From Seonamhaeicola algicola (GTDB lineage Bacteria > Bacteroidota > Bacteroidia > Flavobacteriales > Flavobacteriaceae), in assembly GCF_007997385.1 (NCBI RefSeq), contig NZ_VOSC01000007.1, forward strand, positions 162,540 to 226,539: DNA of 64,000 nt, written 5' to 3'. The notes under the pieces are model-generated. The model had not been told where the DNA came from. It did no database searches and was given only the letters and a program-made list of their open reading frames with translations. Of this stretch, positions 8,815 through 18,450 are shown one piece after another (the stretch's first letter is position 1; each line of letters opens with the position of its first letter). A program made the position numbers and the translations under genes.

Positions 8815-11271
8815 CTAAAAGTTATCAACATTTAAGATTACTTTAACCGACCGAAAATCTTTTATACTAGAGAAGCTATTGTTTATTTTAATGATAGCTT
8901 CTTTTGTTTTTGATAACGATTGCTGTTTAGGAATTTTTACCAAAATATTTTTATGGAATTGATTTCTAATTCTTGCTACAGGCGGTGCTTCTGGCCCTAA
9001 AACATTTGTATTAAATAGTTGCCTTAATGACTTAGCAAACCAAATAGAGGCTGTTTCTACTCTATTGTAATCTTTATGTTTTAATGTAATTTTTATTTGT
9101 TTGAAAATTGGTGGGTATTTAAAATTATAACGCTCATTCATTTGCTCATTAAACATATCTACATAACTATTAGTTGATACTTGCTGCAATATATTATGAT
9201 ACGGATTGTAGGTTTGTATAAGCACTTTACCACGCTTTTCGGTACGCCCTGCCCTACCTGCTACTTGTACCATGAGCTGATAACTACGTTCATGCGCTCT
9301 AAAATCTGGAAAGTTTAGCATATTATCGGCATTCATAATACCAACTAAGTTAACATTTCTAAAATCTAAACCTTTGGTTAACATTTGTGTACCAACCAAA
9401 ATATCAATTTCTTGTTGCTCTAAAGCGGTTATTATTTTTTCATAACCAAATTTACCTCGTGTAGTATCTAAATCCATTCTAGCAACATTAGCTTCAGGAA
9501 ATAATTGCTTTACTTCAGTTTCAATTTGTTCTGTACCAAAACCTTTACTATCAATATCTGGACTACCGCACGCCATACAGGTTTTTGGCATAATTACAGC
9601 ATAACCACAGTAATGACAACGTAATTGACTTCTGTATTGATGATAGGTTAAACTTACATCGCAATTTGGGCATTGTGGTGAATGCCCGCAGGTATTACAC
9701 TCTACAATTGGTGAATACCCACGACGATTTTGAAACAAAATAACTTGCTTCTTTTCGTTTAAAACCTCGGTTATTTCTTCAATAAGCCTATCACTAAAAT
9801 GCCCTTTCATACGTTTACGCTTGTGCTTATCTTTAATATCAACCAACTCAATATCTGGCATAAGCACATTATTGTAACGGTGCATTAATTCTACAAAACC
9901 ATATTTATTATGTTTAGCATTAAAGTAACTTTCTAAACTTGGTGTTGCCGAACCTAATAAGGTATTAGCTTTATGTAATGCTGCCAATACTATGGCTGTA
10001 TCTCGGGCATGATAACGTGGCGCCGGATCAAATTGTTTAAAAGATTGCTCGTGCTCTTCATCAACTAAAATTAACCCTAAATTGGTAAATGGTAGAAATA
10101 TTGACGATCTGGCTCCTAAAACTATTTTAGCTTTTGCTGATGCATTTAAAACATTATTCCATACCTCAACACGTTCATGATTAGAATATTTTGAATGAAA
10201 TATAGCAACTTGGTCTCCAAAATAATTTTGAAGCCTATTTACCAATTGTGTTGTTAGTGCAATTTCGGGCAATAAATACAACACCTGCTTGCCTTCTTTT
10301 AAAACACTTTCAATAAGTTTTACATAAATTTCAGTTTTTCCTGATGATGTAACACCGTGCAACAATGTAACTTTATGTGTTTGAAAACTTGTGTTTATGT
10401 TATGTAAAGCTGTTTCTTGATGTGTATTTAATTGTTTTGACGCCTCATTATCTTCATCGCCTTCATATTGCAACCTATCTGTTTGAATATAGTATTCTTG
10501 TAAAATACCTTTATCTATTAATGCTTTTATAATAGCTGAAGAAGCGCCGCTAGCCTCAGTTAAATCGGTTACTTTTACAGGCTTTTTAGTTTTTGCTGAT
10601 AACGAAAATAAACTTAACACAACTTCTTTTTGCTTGTGTGCTCTTCCTAAATCTTCTAATAAATTTTGAAGCTGATTGTTTGATGTATAATTAGCATGTA
10701 ATTTAACATAGCGTACTAACTTTGGCTTGTACTTTTCATAAACTTCTTCTTCAACAATAATAGCCTCTTTTTCTATGAGTCTTTTTATTACTGGTAATAC
10801 ATTTTTTTTATCTAAAATATTAGAAATATCATGAATTTTTAAAGACGATTGATGGTGAAGTGCTTCATAAATTAAAAATTCATCATCTTTTAAAACAGCT
10901 TCATGAATTTCTTTTTTGGTGTTTTTGGTAATTATTGTTTCACTTTCTAAAATAAAAGCACTTGGTAAAGCTGCTCTAAAAACATCACCTAATGTACACA
11001 TGTAATAACTAGAAATCCATTGCCATAATTGAAGCTGTATGTTGTTTACAATTGGAACCTCATCTAAAATTTGATGAATTTCTTTAGCTTCATAAGCGGT
11101 TGGTGCTTGGTTGTGAATTTTAAACACTAACCCTGTGTATATTTTGGTTTTACCAAAAGGTACCGCTACACGCATACCTTCTTTTAAAAAAGCAGATTCG
11201 GCTTCGGTTATACTATAAGTGAATAACTTTTGAAGCGACACAGGTAAAATAACATCAATAAAATACTGCAT
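8815..11271 (-). CDS. priA: Primosomal protein N' (replication restart DNA helicase PriA)
   Basis: Superfamily 2 helicase that recognises stalled forks and starts reloading of the replicative helicase. The 818 residues contain the N-terminal 3' DNA-binding domain (1-100), a winged-helix region, Walker A GVTSSGKT (306-313), the DEEH box (404-407), and all eight zinc-binding cysteines of the two Zn clusters (525, 528, 534, 537, 552, 555, 565, 568). Later motifs VGTQMLTKG and QVAGRAGR are also present, so the enzyme should be active. It starts directly after the stop codon of the BrkB-family gene, with no intervening base, and is likely translated from the same mRNA. Confidence 0.97.
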   Translation of the reverse strand: MQYFIDVILPVSLQKLFTYSITEAESAFLKEGMRVAVPFGKTKIYTGLVFKIHNQAPTAYEAKEIHQILDEVPIVNNIQLQLWQWISSYYMCTLGDVFRAALPSAFILESETIITKNTKKEIHEAVLKDDEFLIYEALHHQSSLKIHDISNILDKKNVLPVIKRLIEKEAIIVEEEVYEKYKPKLVRYVKLHANYTSNNQLQNLLEDLGRAHKQKEVVLSLFSLSAKTKKPVKVTDLTEASGASSAIIKALIDKGILQEYYIQTDRLQYEGDEDNEASKQLNTHQETALHNINTSFQTHKVTLLHGVTSSGKTEIYVKLIESVLKEGKQVLYLLPEIALTTQLVNRLQNYFGDQVAIFHSKYSNHERVEVWNNVLNASAKAKIVLGARSSIFLPFTNLGLILVDEEHEQSFKQFDPAPRYHARDTAIVLAALHKANTLLGSATPSLESYFNAKHNKYGFVELMHRYNNVLMPDIELVDIKDKHKRKRMKGHFSDRLIEEITEVLNEKKQVILFQNRRGYSPIVECNTCGHSPQCPNCDVSLTYHQYRSQLRCHYCGYAVIMPKTCMACGSPDIDSKGFGTEQIETEVKQLFPEANVARMDLDTTRGKFGYEKIITALEQQEIDILVGTQMLTKGLDFRNVNLVGIMNADNMLNFPDFRAHERSYQLMVQVAGRAGRTEKRGKVLIQTYNPYHNILQQVSTNSYVDMFNEQMNERYNFKYPPIFKQIKITLKHKDYNRVETASIWFAKSLRQLFNTNVLGPEAPPVARIRNQFHKNILVKIPKQQSLSKTKEAIIKINNSFSSIKDFRSVKVILNVDNF

Positions 11272-12222
11272 TTAAACGCCTTTTTTAAGTTTATTTAATG
11301 ATGCGTTTAACTCATAACCCAACAGTAAAATATTAGCATTTAACCAGAGGTAAAACAGCAATATTAACAAAGCACCAATAGAACCGTAAAGCTTATTGTA
11401 CTGGGCAAAGTTTTCTATGTAAATGCCAAATAAATAGGATGACAACATAATTAATAAAGTGGTAAAAAGCGCTCCTACTGAAAAGAATTTTGAGTTTCGC
11501 CCCTCGTGTGTTCCAAAATAATACAATGTTGCTGTTGCTAAATATATCATGGCCACAAAAAATAAATACTGAGCAAAATTAGCCCAAAATACATTTTGAG
11601 CATCAACAGCAAACGCATTTAATAAACCCTGTACTACATATATTTGAAAATACCCCAAAAATGCAATAGTTAGTATTAACAAAAACGCTAAAATTAAAGC
11701 TATACCTAAAGCGTATAAATATTGTTTAAACACATTACGGGTAAGCTGCTCATGATACGAATATTCAAAACCTGAAAACACTGCATTTACACCATTTGCC
11801 ATTAATGCTATAGATAGCACAAATACAGATGATAGTAATCCGCCACGTTGTGATTGATCAATATTTTCAAAAATGTTATTAATAAAAAAATCGGATGTGT
11901 TTGGAGGTAAAAACGATTCTAAAAATACCAAAAATTCACCTTTAAAACCCTCTACAGGAATATACGGTATAATAAAAAGAACAAATAACAAAAACGGAAA
12001 AAGCGCCATAAAAAAGCTAAATGCAATGGCACTTGCTCTGGTTGTTAATGCACCTTTAACAATACCTATAATATAAAGTTCTAATAAATCATAAAACGAT
12101 AAGCCTTCTAAACCGGGAAGCTTAATTTTTTTGAAAAACCGCATTAAGACGTTTAATAGAGGGATTTTTTCTAGTTTGTCTTCAATGGGTTTACTCATAT
12201 AACTTTGTATTTTGCTTGTCAT
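11272..12222 (-). CDS. YihY/BrkB family inner-membrane protein
   Basis: A 316-residue integral membrane protein with about six hydrophobic segments: around 50-60, 66-90, 130-150, 175-200, 210-235 and 245-275. The ASAIAFSFFMALFPFLLF stretch and GSIGALLILLFYLWLNANILLLGYELNA match the YihY/UPF0761 (formerly tRNA-processing RNase BN) family. The old ribonuclease assignment for this family was a misannotation; its real role is unknown. An alternative start at Met9 (12198) is possible. It lies upstream of priA with zero spacing. Confidence 0.88.
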   Translation of the reverse strand: MTSKIQSYMSKPIEDKLEKIPLLNVLMRFFKKIKLPGLEGLSFYDLLELYIIGIVKGALTTRASAIAFSFFMALFPFLLFVLFIIPYIPVEGFKGEFLVFLESFLPPNTSDFFINNIFENIDQSQRGGLLSSVFVLSIALMANGVNAVFSGFEYSYHEQLTRNVFKQYLYALGIALILAFLLILTIAFLGYFQIYVVQGLLNAFAVDAQNVFWANFAQYLFFVAMIYLATATLYYFGTHEGRNSKFFSVGALFTTLLIMLSSYLFGIYIENFAQYNKLYGSIGALLILLFYLWLNANILLLGYELNASLNKLKKGV

Positions 12223-12281
12223 ACAAAGTTATTAAATTTATGATTGCAGAAATAAGAATATTTAGGTTAAAACTACAATTA

Positions 12282-13139
12282 TTACATGGCTTTTAAACTC
12301 AAATCCATGTTATGAACAGAATGTGTTAAAGCACCGCATGAAATGTAGTTTACACCACACTCTGCATAATGCCTAATGGTAGTTTCATTTATATTGCCTG
12401 AAGATTCTGTTAAACACTTATCTCCAATTAATTTTACGGCTTCTCTAGTGTCTTCGTAATCAAAATTATCAAGCAAAATACGGTAAACGCCATCGTTTCT
12501 AAGTATTTCTTCAACCTCAATAAGGTTTCTGGCTTCAACCATAATTTTTAAATCTCTACCGGTTTCTCTTAAATACAGTTTTGAAGTTTCAATGGCTTTG
12601 GTAATGCCTCCTGCAAAATCAATATGATTGTCTTTAAGCATAATCATATCATATAATGCAAATCTGTGATTTTCTCCACCACCAATTTTAACGGCCCATT
12701 TTTCTAATACCCTAATGCCTGGTGTTGTTTTTCTAGTATCTAAAATTTTAGTATTTGTACCCTTAACCAAATCAACAAAATGCCTTGTTTTAGTGGCAAT
12801 GGCACTCATACGCTGCATAGAATTCAATACAGTGCGTTCTGCTTTTAAAATAGATTGCGAAGGACCTTCAACATACATTACTACATCACCAAACTTAACT
12901 TCTGTACCATCTTCAATGCGTACATCTAATTTTAAGTTTTTATCAACGTAAGCAAATATTTTTTTTGCAAAATTTACACCTCCAATTATACCTTTATCCT
13001 TTACTAAAAGTTTTGCACGCCCGCGTGCATTTTCTGGAATACAGGCTAAAGAACTATGATCGCCATCTCCTACATCTTCTCTAATGGCATTAGCAATTAT
13101 AGATCTTACTTCTTGGTCAAACTGCTCTTGTGTAATCAT
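12282..13139 (-). CDS. nadC: Nicotinate-nucleotide pyrophosphorylase (carboxylating)
   Basis: Quinolinate phosphoribosyltransferase, which makes nicotinate mononucleotide from quinolinate and PRPP in de novo NAD synthesis. The 285 residues include the N-terminal EDVGDGDHSS segment, AERTVLNSMQRMSAIAT, the substrate-binding TRKTTPGIRVLEKWAVKIGG with catalytic-site basic residues, NHRFALYDMIMLKDNH, and VEARNLIEVEE; the C-terminal SSGNINETTIRHYAECGVNYIS completes the barrel. Length is normal. nadA and nadB are not in the window. It is divergent from rlmH across a 127-base spacer. Confidence 0.97.
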   Translation of the reverse strand: MITQEQFDQEVRSIIANAIREDVGDGDHSSLACIPENARGRAKLLVKDKGIIGGVNFAKKIFAYVDKNLKLDVRIEDGTEVKFGDVVMYVEGPSQSILKAERTVLNSMQRMSAIATKTRHFVDLVKGTNTKILDTRKTTPGIRVLEKWAVKIGGGENHRFALYDMIMLKDNHIDFAGGITKAIETSKLYLRETGRDLKIMVEARNLIEVEEILRNDGVYRILLDNFDYEDTREAVKLIGDKCLTESSGNINETTIRHYAECGVNYISCGALTHSVHNMDLSLKAM

Positions 13140-13266
13140 ATTTTTTATTGGTTTCGCACAAAAATAATAAATAGATTTACTTTTTTAAATTTTAGATTTG
13201 TGAAATTTTTATTTTTTTTGATTTTAAATAAGGATTTCTTAATCAATAAACTTTATTTTTAAGATT

Positions 13267-13740
13267 ATGACTATAAGCCTTATTGCCATTGGCAAAACAG
13301 ACAACAACCAACTACAAACACTTATAAATGAATACATTAAGCGTATTGGTTTTTATATAAAATTTGTTTTTGAAGTGATACCTGATGTTAAAAACACGAA
13401 GCATTTAAGTGAAGAACAACAGAAACAAAAGGAAGGCGAACTTATTTTAAGTAAAATTTCAAACGCCGATACTTTAGTACTTTTAGACGAAAAAGGAAAG
13501 CAATTTACCTCAGTAGATTTTGCAAATTACCTACAAAAACACATGAACTCTGGTGTTAAAAATGTTGTTTTTGTTATTGGTGGTCCTTATGGTTTTTCTG
13601 AAGATGTATATGCTAGGGCCAACGGTAAAGTATCATTATCAAAAATGACTTTTTCACATCAAATGGTACGTTTATTTTTTATTGAGCAATTATACCGCGG
13701 TTTTACTATACTAAAAAATGAACCTTACCACCATAGATAA
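13267..13740 (+). CDS. rlmH: 23S rRNA (pseudouridine1915-N3)-methyltransferase RlmH
   Basis: SPOUT-class methyltransferase that modifies pseudouridine 1915 in helix 69 of 23S rRNA using SAM. The 157-residue protein shows the knotted SAM-binding region VFVIGGPYGFSEDVY (about 100-115) and the C-terminal signature KMTFSHQMVRLFFIEQLYRG followed by the invariant end PYHHR. Length matches the family. It stands between nadC and hpf; the grouping of rlmH with a ribosome hibernation factor makes sense functionally although the two genes are convergent. Confidence 0.97.
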   Translation: MTISLIAIGKTDNNQLQTLINEYIKRIGFYIKFVFEVIPDVKNTKHLSEEQQKQKEGELILSKISNADTLVLLDEKGKQFTSVDFANYLQKHMNSGVKNVVFVIGGPYGFSEDVYARANGKVSLSKMTFSHQMVRLFFIEQLYRGFTILKNEPYHHR

Positions 13741-13756
13741 ACTACTGGCGGTAAGG
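13723..13756. other. Hairpin spanning the rlmH stop codon
   Basis: CCTTACC-ACC-A-TAG (from 13723) pairs imperfectly with CTACTGGCGGTAAGG (13742-13756), placing the rlmH stop codon in the loop. No clear T-run follows on either strand, so it is only a possible transcript-end structure between the convergent genes rlmH and hpf. Confidence 0.4.
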
Positions 13757-13770
13757 CTATTAAAAAACTA

Positions 13771-14070
13771 TTAATAATTATGAAAAACTTGTTTGCGCTT
13801 TTTAAGCTGAATTTCTAAATCTCTTATGGTTTCTTTTACTGCTTCTTCGTAATTCTCTTCATTTGAGCTTGCAAAAATTCTGGGTCCGGGTGCACTTAAT
13901 TCTATTTTACATATTTTGCCTTTAGTTTTGGCATTATGTTCTACTTCAAAATGTACTTGTGCACCAATTATCCATTCATATTTTTTATGAAGATTATTTA
14001 ACTTATCGGTTACGTACTGGTTCATAGCATCACTTGTTTGCATATGAACATATTGAATGTTAACTGTCAT
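13771..14070 (-). CDS. hpf: Short ribosome hibernation promoting factor
   Basis: A 99-residue HPF/RaiA-family protein (sigma-54 modulation protein family). It has the expected beta-alpha fold with VNIQYVHMQTSDAMNQYVTDKLNNL at the N-terminus and the ASSNEENYEEAVKETIRDLEIQLKKRK helix with a basic C-terminus. The family binds the decoding centre and inactivates ribosomes in starvation. There is no C-terminal dimerisation domain, so this is the short form. It is not next to rpoN as in proteobacteria. It is followed downstream by the convergent rlmH. Confidence 0.94.
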   Translation of the reverse strand: MTVNIQYVHMQTSDAMNQYVTDKLNNLHKKYEWIIGAQVHFEVEHNAKTKGKICKIELSAPGPRIFASSNEENYEEAVKETIRDLEIQLKKRKQVFHNY

Positions 14071-14199
14071 AATTCTTTCTTTTTTTATAGGTATAAATTT
14101 AAAAAGAATGTTACAGTAAAAAGATGAGATTTGTCATGTAAAAGCTATAGTAACTTTTACATATACCTGAATTTACACGAGATAAAAAGATGGGGGTAA

Positions 14200-14616
14200 T
14201 TAAATTTTACCGCTGTCATGTAATTCTGTTAAAATGGTTCTTAATAAGCCGGGGCTTACTGGTTTTATAATATAATCTGAAATTTCGCTTATACTTTTTG
14301 CTTTATCAATATCAACAGGATCTACCGATGAAGACACCATATAAATGGTTATTTTTTTACCAACTTTAGGTTTTATTTTTATGTATTCTTCCATGAACTG
14401 AAAACCATCCATTATAGGCATGTTTATATCTAGTAGAATAACATCGGGTAATTCTTTTTCATTATTTAAATTATCTATTAAAAAATCAAAGGCTTCTTCT
14501 CCATCTGAAAAAACGGTAATATTTTCAGCTAGTTCAATAGATTTTAAAATTTTTGTTATTGTGAATTGGTATATTTCATCATCATCAATCACACATACAT
14601 TTAAAGCGCTATTCAT
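14200..14616 (-). CDS. Single-domain response regulator
   Basis: A 138-residue CheY-like receiver domain without an output domain. Acidic residues D11-D13, phosphoacceptor D63 in LLDINMP, S95-S97 region and K118 in IIKPV are all present. It follows the multi-PAS histidine kinase gene by 9 bases on the same strand, so it is almost certainly the kinase's cognate phosphoacceptor. Receivers of this Rcp1-like type relay phosphate or act by protein-protein contact; the output here is unknown. Confidence 0.93.
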   Translation of the reverse strand: MNSALNVCVIDDDEIYQFTITKILKSIELAENITVFSDGEEAFDFLIDNLNNEKELPDVILLDINMPIMDGFQFMEEYIKIKPKVGKKITIYMVSSSVDPVDIDKAKSISEISDYIIKPVSPGLLRTILTELHDSGKI

Positions 14617-14625
14617 ATTTTAGTG

Positions 14626-17538
14626 TTAAAAGTTTATTATAAATGTTGTGCCTTCATTTACAGCGCTTGTTGCTGATATTGAACCACCCATTGTTTCTAT
14701 TTGTACCTTAGTCATAAACAACCCTACACCTTTGGCGTTTGGGTGCCTATGGAATACTTTATTTAATTTAAATAATTTGTGCCCGTGTTTTTTTAAATCT
14801 ATTCCTAAGCCGTTGTCTTTAAATTTTAAAATTACGTTACCATCAACCACCTCTGAGTTTACATGAATTTCTGGTGTTTTATTTCTCGCACTGTATTTTA
14901 TAGCATTCTCTACTAAGTTAAGAAAAATACTTTCTAAATATATTTTGTTGTATGAAATTTTATTTACTTGTGAAAAATCATCAGTTATAATCACATTTTT
15001 CTCAGCAATTTGTGCTGCTAACACCTCTTTTGTTCTGTTTAGTATTTCATCAAAAAATACATTTTTAACAGTTGCTTTATCATTTTTAGTTTTTAAAGCT
15101 TCAACTAAAGTGTTTAAAGTTAATGTTAAATGATTTATTACTCTTTCAAATTTACCAAACAACATATGTTTTTCATCATCATCTTCGGCTGTGTTATACA
15201 AATCTAAAAGTGCATTTAAATTACTTACTGGTGCGCGTAGGTTGTGTGATGTAATTTGAACAAAATCTGCCAATTGGGTGTTTTGTTTTCCTAATTTATC
15301 AGCTAAAACTTCAAGATTTTCTTTTGATTTTAAAATACGTGCTTCTGCTTGTTTTTCAGCTGTAATATCTCTTAAAGCAGCAGATACTAGCAAACCTTCT
15401 TCTGTTTGTAGCGGGCTTAAACTTAATTGTACAGGAAATTCTTTTCCGTATTTATCTATACCGTAAAATTCTGATCTTTCTAATAGATTTATTGATTTCG
15501 GATTTGTAAAAAATCCTTCAGTATGTAATTTATGTTTCTTACTGTAACGTTTTGGTATTAATACTTCTACAGGTTTGTTAATTAGTTCTCCCGGGCTGTA
15601 ACCAAACATTTTTTCGGTTTGTTTGTTTATTATTTGAATTAAACCTTGATCATTTACAATAATCATGGCATCTGGAGCAGACTCTAAAAGGCCTCTAAAT
15701 TTAATTTCGGCCATTCTTTGAAGTGTTATGTCTTGGCAGGTTCCTAATATTTCAACAACCTCACCCATTTCATTTGTTATAACTTTACCTAACATATGCA
15801 CTGTTTTAGTTTGCCCGTTACTTGTTATTATTTTATGAATAAAGTTATCATGAAACTTCCTGTTTTCTATTGTTTTCCTAACTATGGTAGCTACCTTTTC
15901 TTTATCTTTAGGGTGTACGTGGTTAAAGTAAGTTTGATAGTTTAGTTCTGAAATATTCTCATTTATTCCAAAAATTTTCATTAATGTTTTTGAACACTTT
16001 ACGGTATCATTTTTCACATTCCAGTGGTAATACCCCAAGAGCGCAATTTCTTCTGCAAAATTTAAGAACTCATTTTTTCTTACAAGTTCTTGCTCAATAG
16101 CTTTAGATTTGGTTACATCTTGAAACACGCCATAAACCCTTACACATTCACCCATTTTAAATTCGGCTTGCCCAATGGTTCTCACCCATTTTAAATTTCC
16201 TTTTTTGGTAATAATTTCTAATTGCAAATCAAAAGGCTCACCGCTTTCAATTGTTTTGTTTACAACTTCAGTTATAGTATCTCTACTTTTTCCTTCTTTA
16301 TAAAAATTTATAGCGGTTTCTAATTCTGGTACGTAATTTTCTGGTACTTCGTGTATTTCACAAACCATTTTACTCCAATAAACCGTTTTTTTAACTAAAT
16401 CTAGTTCCCATGCACCAATTTTTGCTACTTTGTTAGTGCTTTCAACAATTTCTTCTGCACGTTTTTTCTCTAAACGTTGCCTGCGTTCTTCTGTAATATC
16501 GCCTGTGTACATAATAAGTCCGCCAATAGTACCATCGGCTTTAAACCAAGGGCGTACTTCCCAAAAAATCCATTGTACGGTACCATCAGCTCTTATAAAA
16601 GGGGCTTCATCGCACACATCTATAGCTCCATTTAAACACTCTTTATGCTTTTGTTTCCAGTCATCACCAATTTCAGGAAATACATCATAATGAGATTTTC
16701 CTATAATGGTTTGTCCTTCTTTTTTATAATCTTTTATCCATCGTTGAGATACCGCTAAATACACCATATTAGTATCTAACATAGCAATAGATGTTGGAGC
16801 TTGCTCTATAAGTATTTTGTTGAACCTTTCTTGAATTTCTATATCTGTTTTTAACTTAGAAACTTCAGATAAATTACCTTTAATTTTCTGCTTTGTGAAG
16901 GCTATTTCTTTGTTAGCATTAATAAGTGCTTTATTTTTTTTAACTAATTGCCTAAATGCTGGCCCTAATATTAAAAAGAAACACCCTATTATTACTACGC
17001 CAGACATAATAGCCAAAAACCAAACTGTACGCATTAAATGGTTTAAGTTATTTGACGCTTGCTGCTCTAAACGCTGTGATAATTTTACCGTTAAAGGCAC
17101 ATAATTATTATTAGCTATGTTTATATCATTTAAAGATGTTGTTATTACTGAAGTATTGGGATAATTAATAACGTTATTTGTTGATGCTACTATTGTATTA
17201 AAATAAGGTTTACTTAATTGAAATAAAGAATCTGAAACATTATACTTATTGGTAGATATTTTACCTGACAAATAGTTTTGGTTTGATTTAAATTTGCGTA
17301 ATAATTCAGCTATATTTTTTAATACTTCAAGGTTATTAGTTTCTTGTAAAGCAGTTAAATTTTGTACAATATTTTTACTTAAAGTTATTTGATTATTTGC
17401 TTGAGATATTAATGCGTTATCATTTTTTCTCTCATTAATATTACCATCAACAATTAATAATACTACTATTAACACCAATATTTTGGTAATTATAAAAAGA
17501 ATAGCTCCTTTCCTTATTTTACGCTGCGCATTAATCAT
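14626..17538 (-). CDS. Membrane-bound multi-PAS sensor histidine kinase
   Basis: A 970-residue kinase. TM1 (about 11-32) and TM2 (about 172-196) bracket a ~140-residue periplasmic, helix-rich sensor of CHASE3-like appearance. A short coiled coil (about 205-240) leads to four PAS/PAC units (about 245-355, 365-480, 490-605 and 610-735), each ending in the typical GxxxDIT pattern. The HisKA box has His765 in SHNLRAP, the N box lies near 873-882 (FLNLVENAIKY), and the G boxes follow (DNGLGID, GVGLFMTKVQIETMGG). All kinase motifs are intact. Several PAS domains suggest integration of intracellular cues such as redox, ligand or light, but no cofactor can be assigned. Its response regulator is the next gene. 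Confidence 0.94.
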   Translation of the reverse strand: MINAQRKIRKGAILFIITKILVLIVVLLIVDGNINERKNDNALISQANNQITLSKNIVQNLTALQETNNLEVLKNIAELLRKFKSNQNYLSGKISTNKYNVSDSLFQLSKPYFNTIVASTNNVINYPNTSVITTSLNDINIANNNYVPLTVKLSQRLEQQASNNLNHLMRTVWFLAIMSGVVIIGCFFLILGPAFRQLVKKNKALINANKEIAFTKQKIKGNLSEVSKLKTDIEIQERFNKILIEQAPTSIAMLDTNMVYLAVSQRWIKDYKKEGQTIIGKSHYDVFPEIGDDWKQKHKECLNGAIDVCDEAPFIRADGTVQWIFWEVRPWFKADGTIGGLIMYTGDITEERRQRLEKKRAEEIVESTNKVAKIGAWELDLVKKTVYWSKMVCEIHEVPENYVPELETAINFYKEGKSRDTITEVVNKTIESGEPFDLQLEIITKKGNLKWVRTIGQAEFKMGECVRVYGVFQDVTKSKAIEQELVRKNEFLNFAEEIALLGYYHWNVKNDTVKCSKTLMKIFGINENISELNYQTYFNHVHPKDKEKVATIVRKTIENRKFHDNFIHKIITSNGQTKTVHMLGKVITNEMGEVVEILGTCQDITLQRMAEIKFRGLLESAPDAMIIVNDQGLIQIINKQTEKMFGYSPGELINKPVEVLIPKRYSKKHKLHTEGFFTNPKSINLLERSEFYGIDKYGKEFPVQLSLSPLQTEEGLLVSAALRDITAEKQAEARILKSKENLEVLADKLGKQNTQLADFVQITSHNLRAPVSNLNALLDLYNTAEDDDEKHMLFGKFERVINHLTLTLNTLVEALKTKNDKATVKNVFFDEILNRTKEVLAAQIAEKNVIITDDFSQVNKISYNKIYLESIFLNLVENAIKYSARNKTPEIHVNSEVVDGNVILKFKDNGLGIDLKKHGHKLFKLNKVFHRHPNAKGVGLFMTKVQIETMGGSISATSAVNEGTTFIINF

Positions 17539-17812
17539 TTTCAGTTACTTTTAAACGTCCAAATAAATAAAATTTCAGCAACTTGTCTTCTTATTTTCTT
17601 TAAAAAAGCTTTATAATTAAAACTGATGTAACCTCAATAAATACCAAAAATCACCTATTAAATAACTACAGTTTAACCTAATAACAAATAATTGAGAGAA
17701 AGAAAATTTAATTAGGTTCCTTTTTTATTCATTAAATATATTCATTAAAAACATAAAAAAAAATTCTTATTCTCATAATAACTATATATTTATTCAAAAA
17801 ATACAATTTAGA

Positions 17813-18391
17813 ATGAAACTAGTTTTTGCAACAAATAATTTAAATAAACTTAAAGAAGTACAAGCCTTATTACCTAAGCATATTGCTATACTTAGCTTAA
17901 AAGACATTAATTGTTTTGAAGACATACCCGAAACCCAACCAACCATAGAAGGTAACGCTATACAAAAGGCCGAATACATAAAAAACAAATATGGCTATAA
18001 TTGCTTTGCTGATGATACTGGTTTAGAAACCGAAGCTTTAAATGGTGCTCCTGGTGTGTATTCAGCAAGATTTGCAGGTCCGCAAAAAAATGATCAAGAC
18101 AATATGGTTAAACTTTTAAACAATTTAAGCAATAACACCAACCGTAATGCGCAATTTAAAACTGTTATTGCTTTAAGTTTAAACAACAAAACACAAACAT
18201 TTACAGGAATTTGTAAAGGTAAAATTACACTAGAAAAACAAGGAAACAAAGGCTTTGGTTATGATCCTATTTTTAAACCTGACGGCTATAAAAATACCTT
18301 TGCAGAAATGGATTTAGCTACCAAAAACCAAATTAGCCACAGAGGTAAAGCTATTAATTTATTAGTTGATTTTTTATCAACCTTAAAATAA
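17813..18391 (+). CDS. rdgB: Non-canonical purine NTP pyrophosphatase (RdgB/HAM1)
   Basis: House-cleaning enzyme that hydrolyses XTP, ITP and dITP to the monophosphates, keeping deaminated purines out of DNA and RNA. The 192-residue protein begins [16 protein letters not shown] with the T-x-N-x-x-K nucleotide-binding signature, followed by [23 protein letters not shown] with the catalytic acidic residues, and [13 protein letters not shown] near 145-157, then SHRGKA. All are conserved. It lies 59 bases before the Rel/SpoT gene and may be cotranscribed with it, placing two nucleotide-control functions together. Confidence 0.97.
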   Translation: MKLVFATNNLNKLKEVQALLPKHIAILSLKDINCFEDIPETQPTIEGNAIQKAEYIKNKYGYNCFADDTGLETEALNGAPGVYSARFAGPQKNDQDNMVKLLNNLSNNTNRNAQFKTVIALSLNNKTQTFTGICKGKITLEKQGNKGFGYDPIFKPDGYKNTFAEMDLATKNQISHRGKAINLLVDFLSTLK

Positions 18392-18450
18392 ACCACACAA
18401 AAACTACCATGCCTATTGGTTGTTAATTTTCTTTATGTTACCTTTAATCT

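Noticed and set aside
17539..17812. AT-rich 274-base gap between the PAS kinase and rdgB as a possible regulatory RNA
   Set aside because: Contains only a short ATTCATTAAA direct repeat (near 17728-17755) and no terminator-like hairpin or clear promoter.
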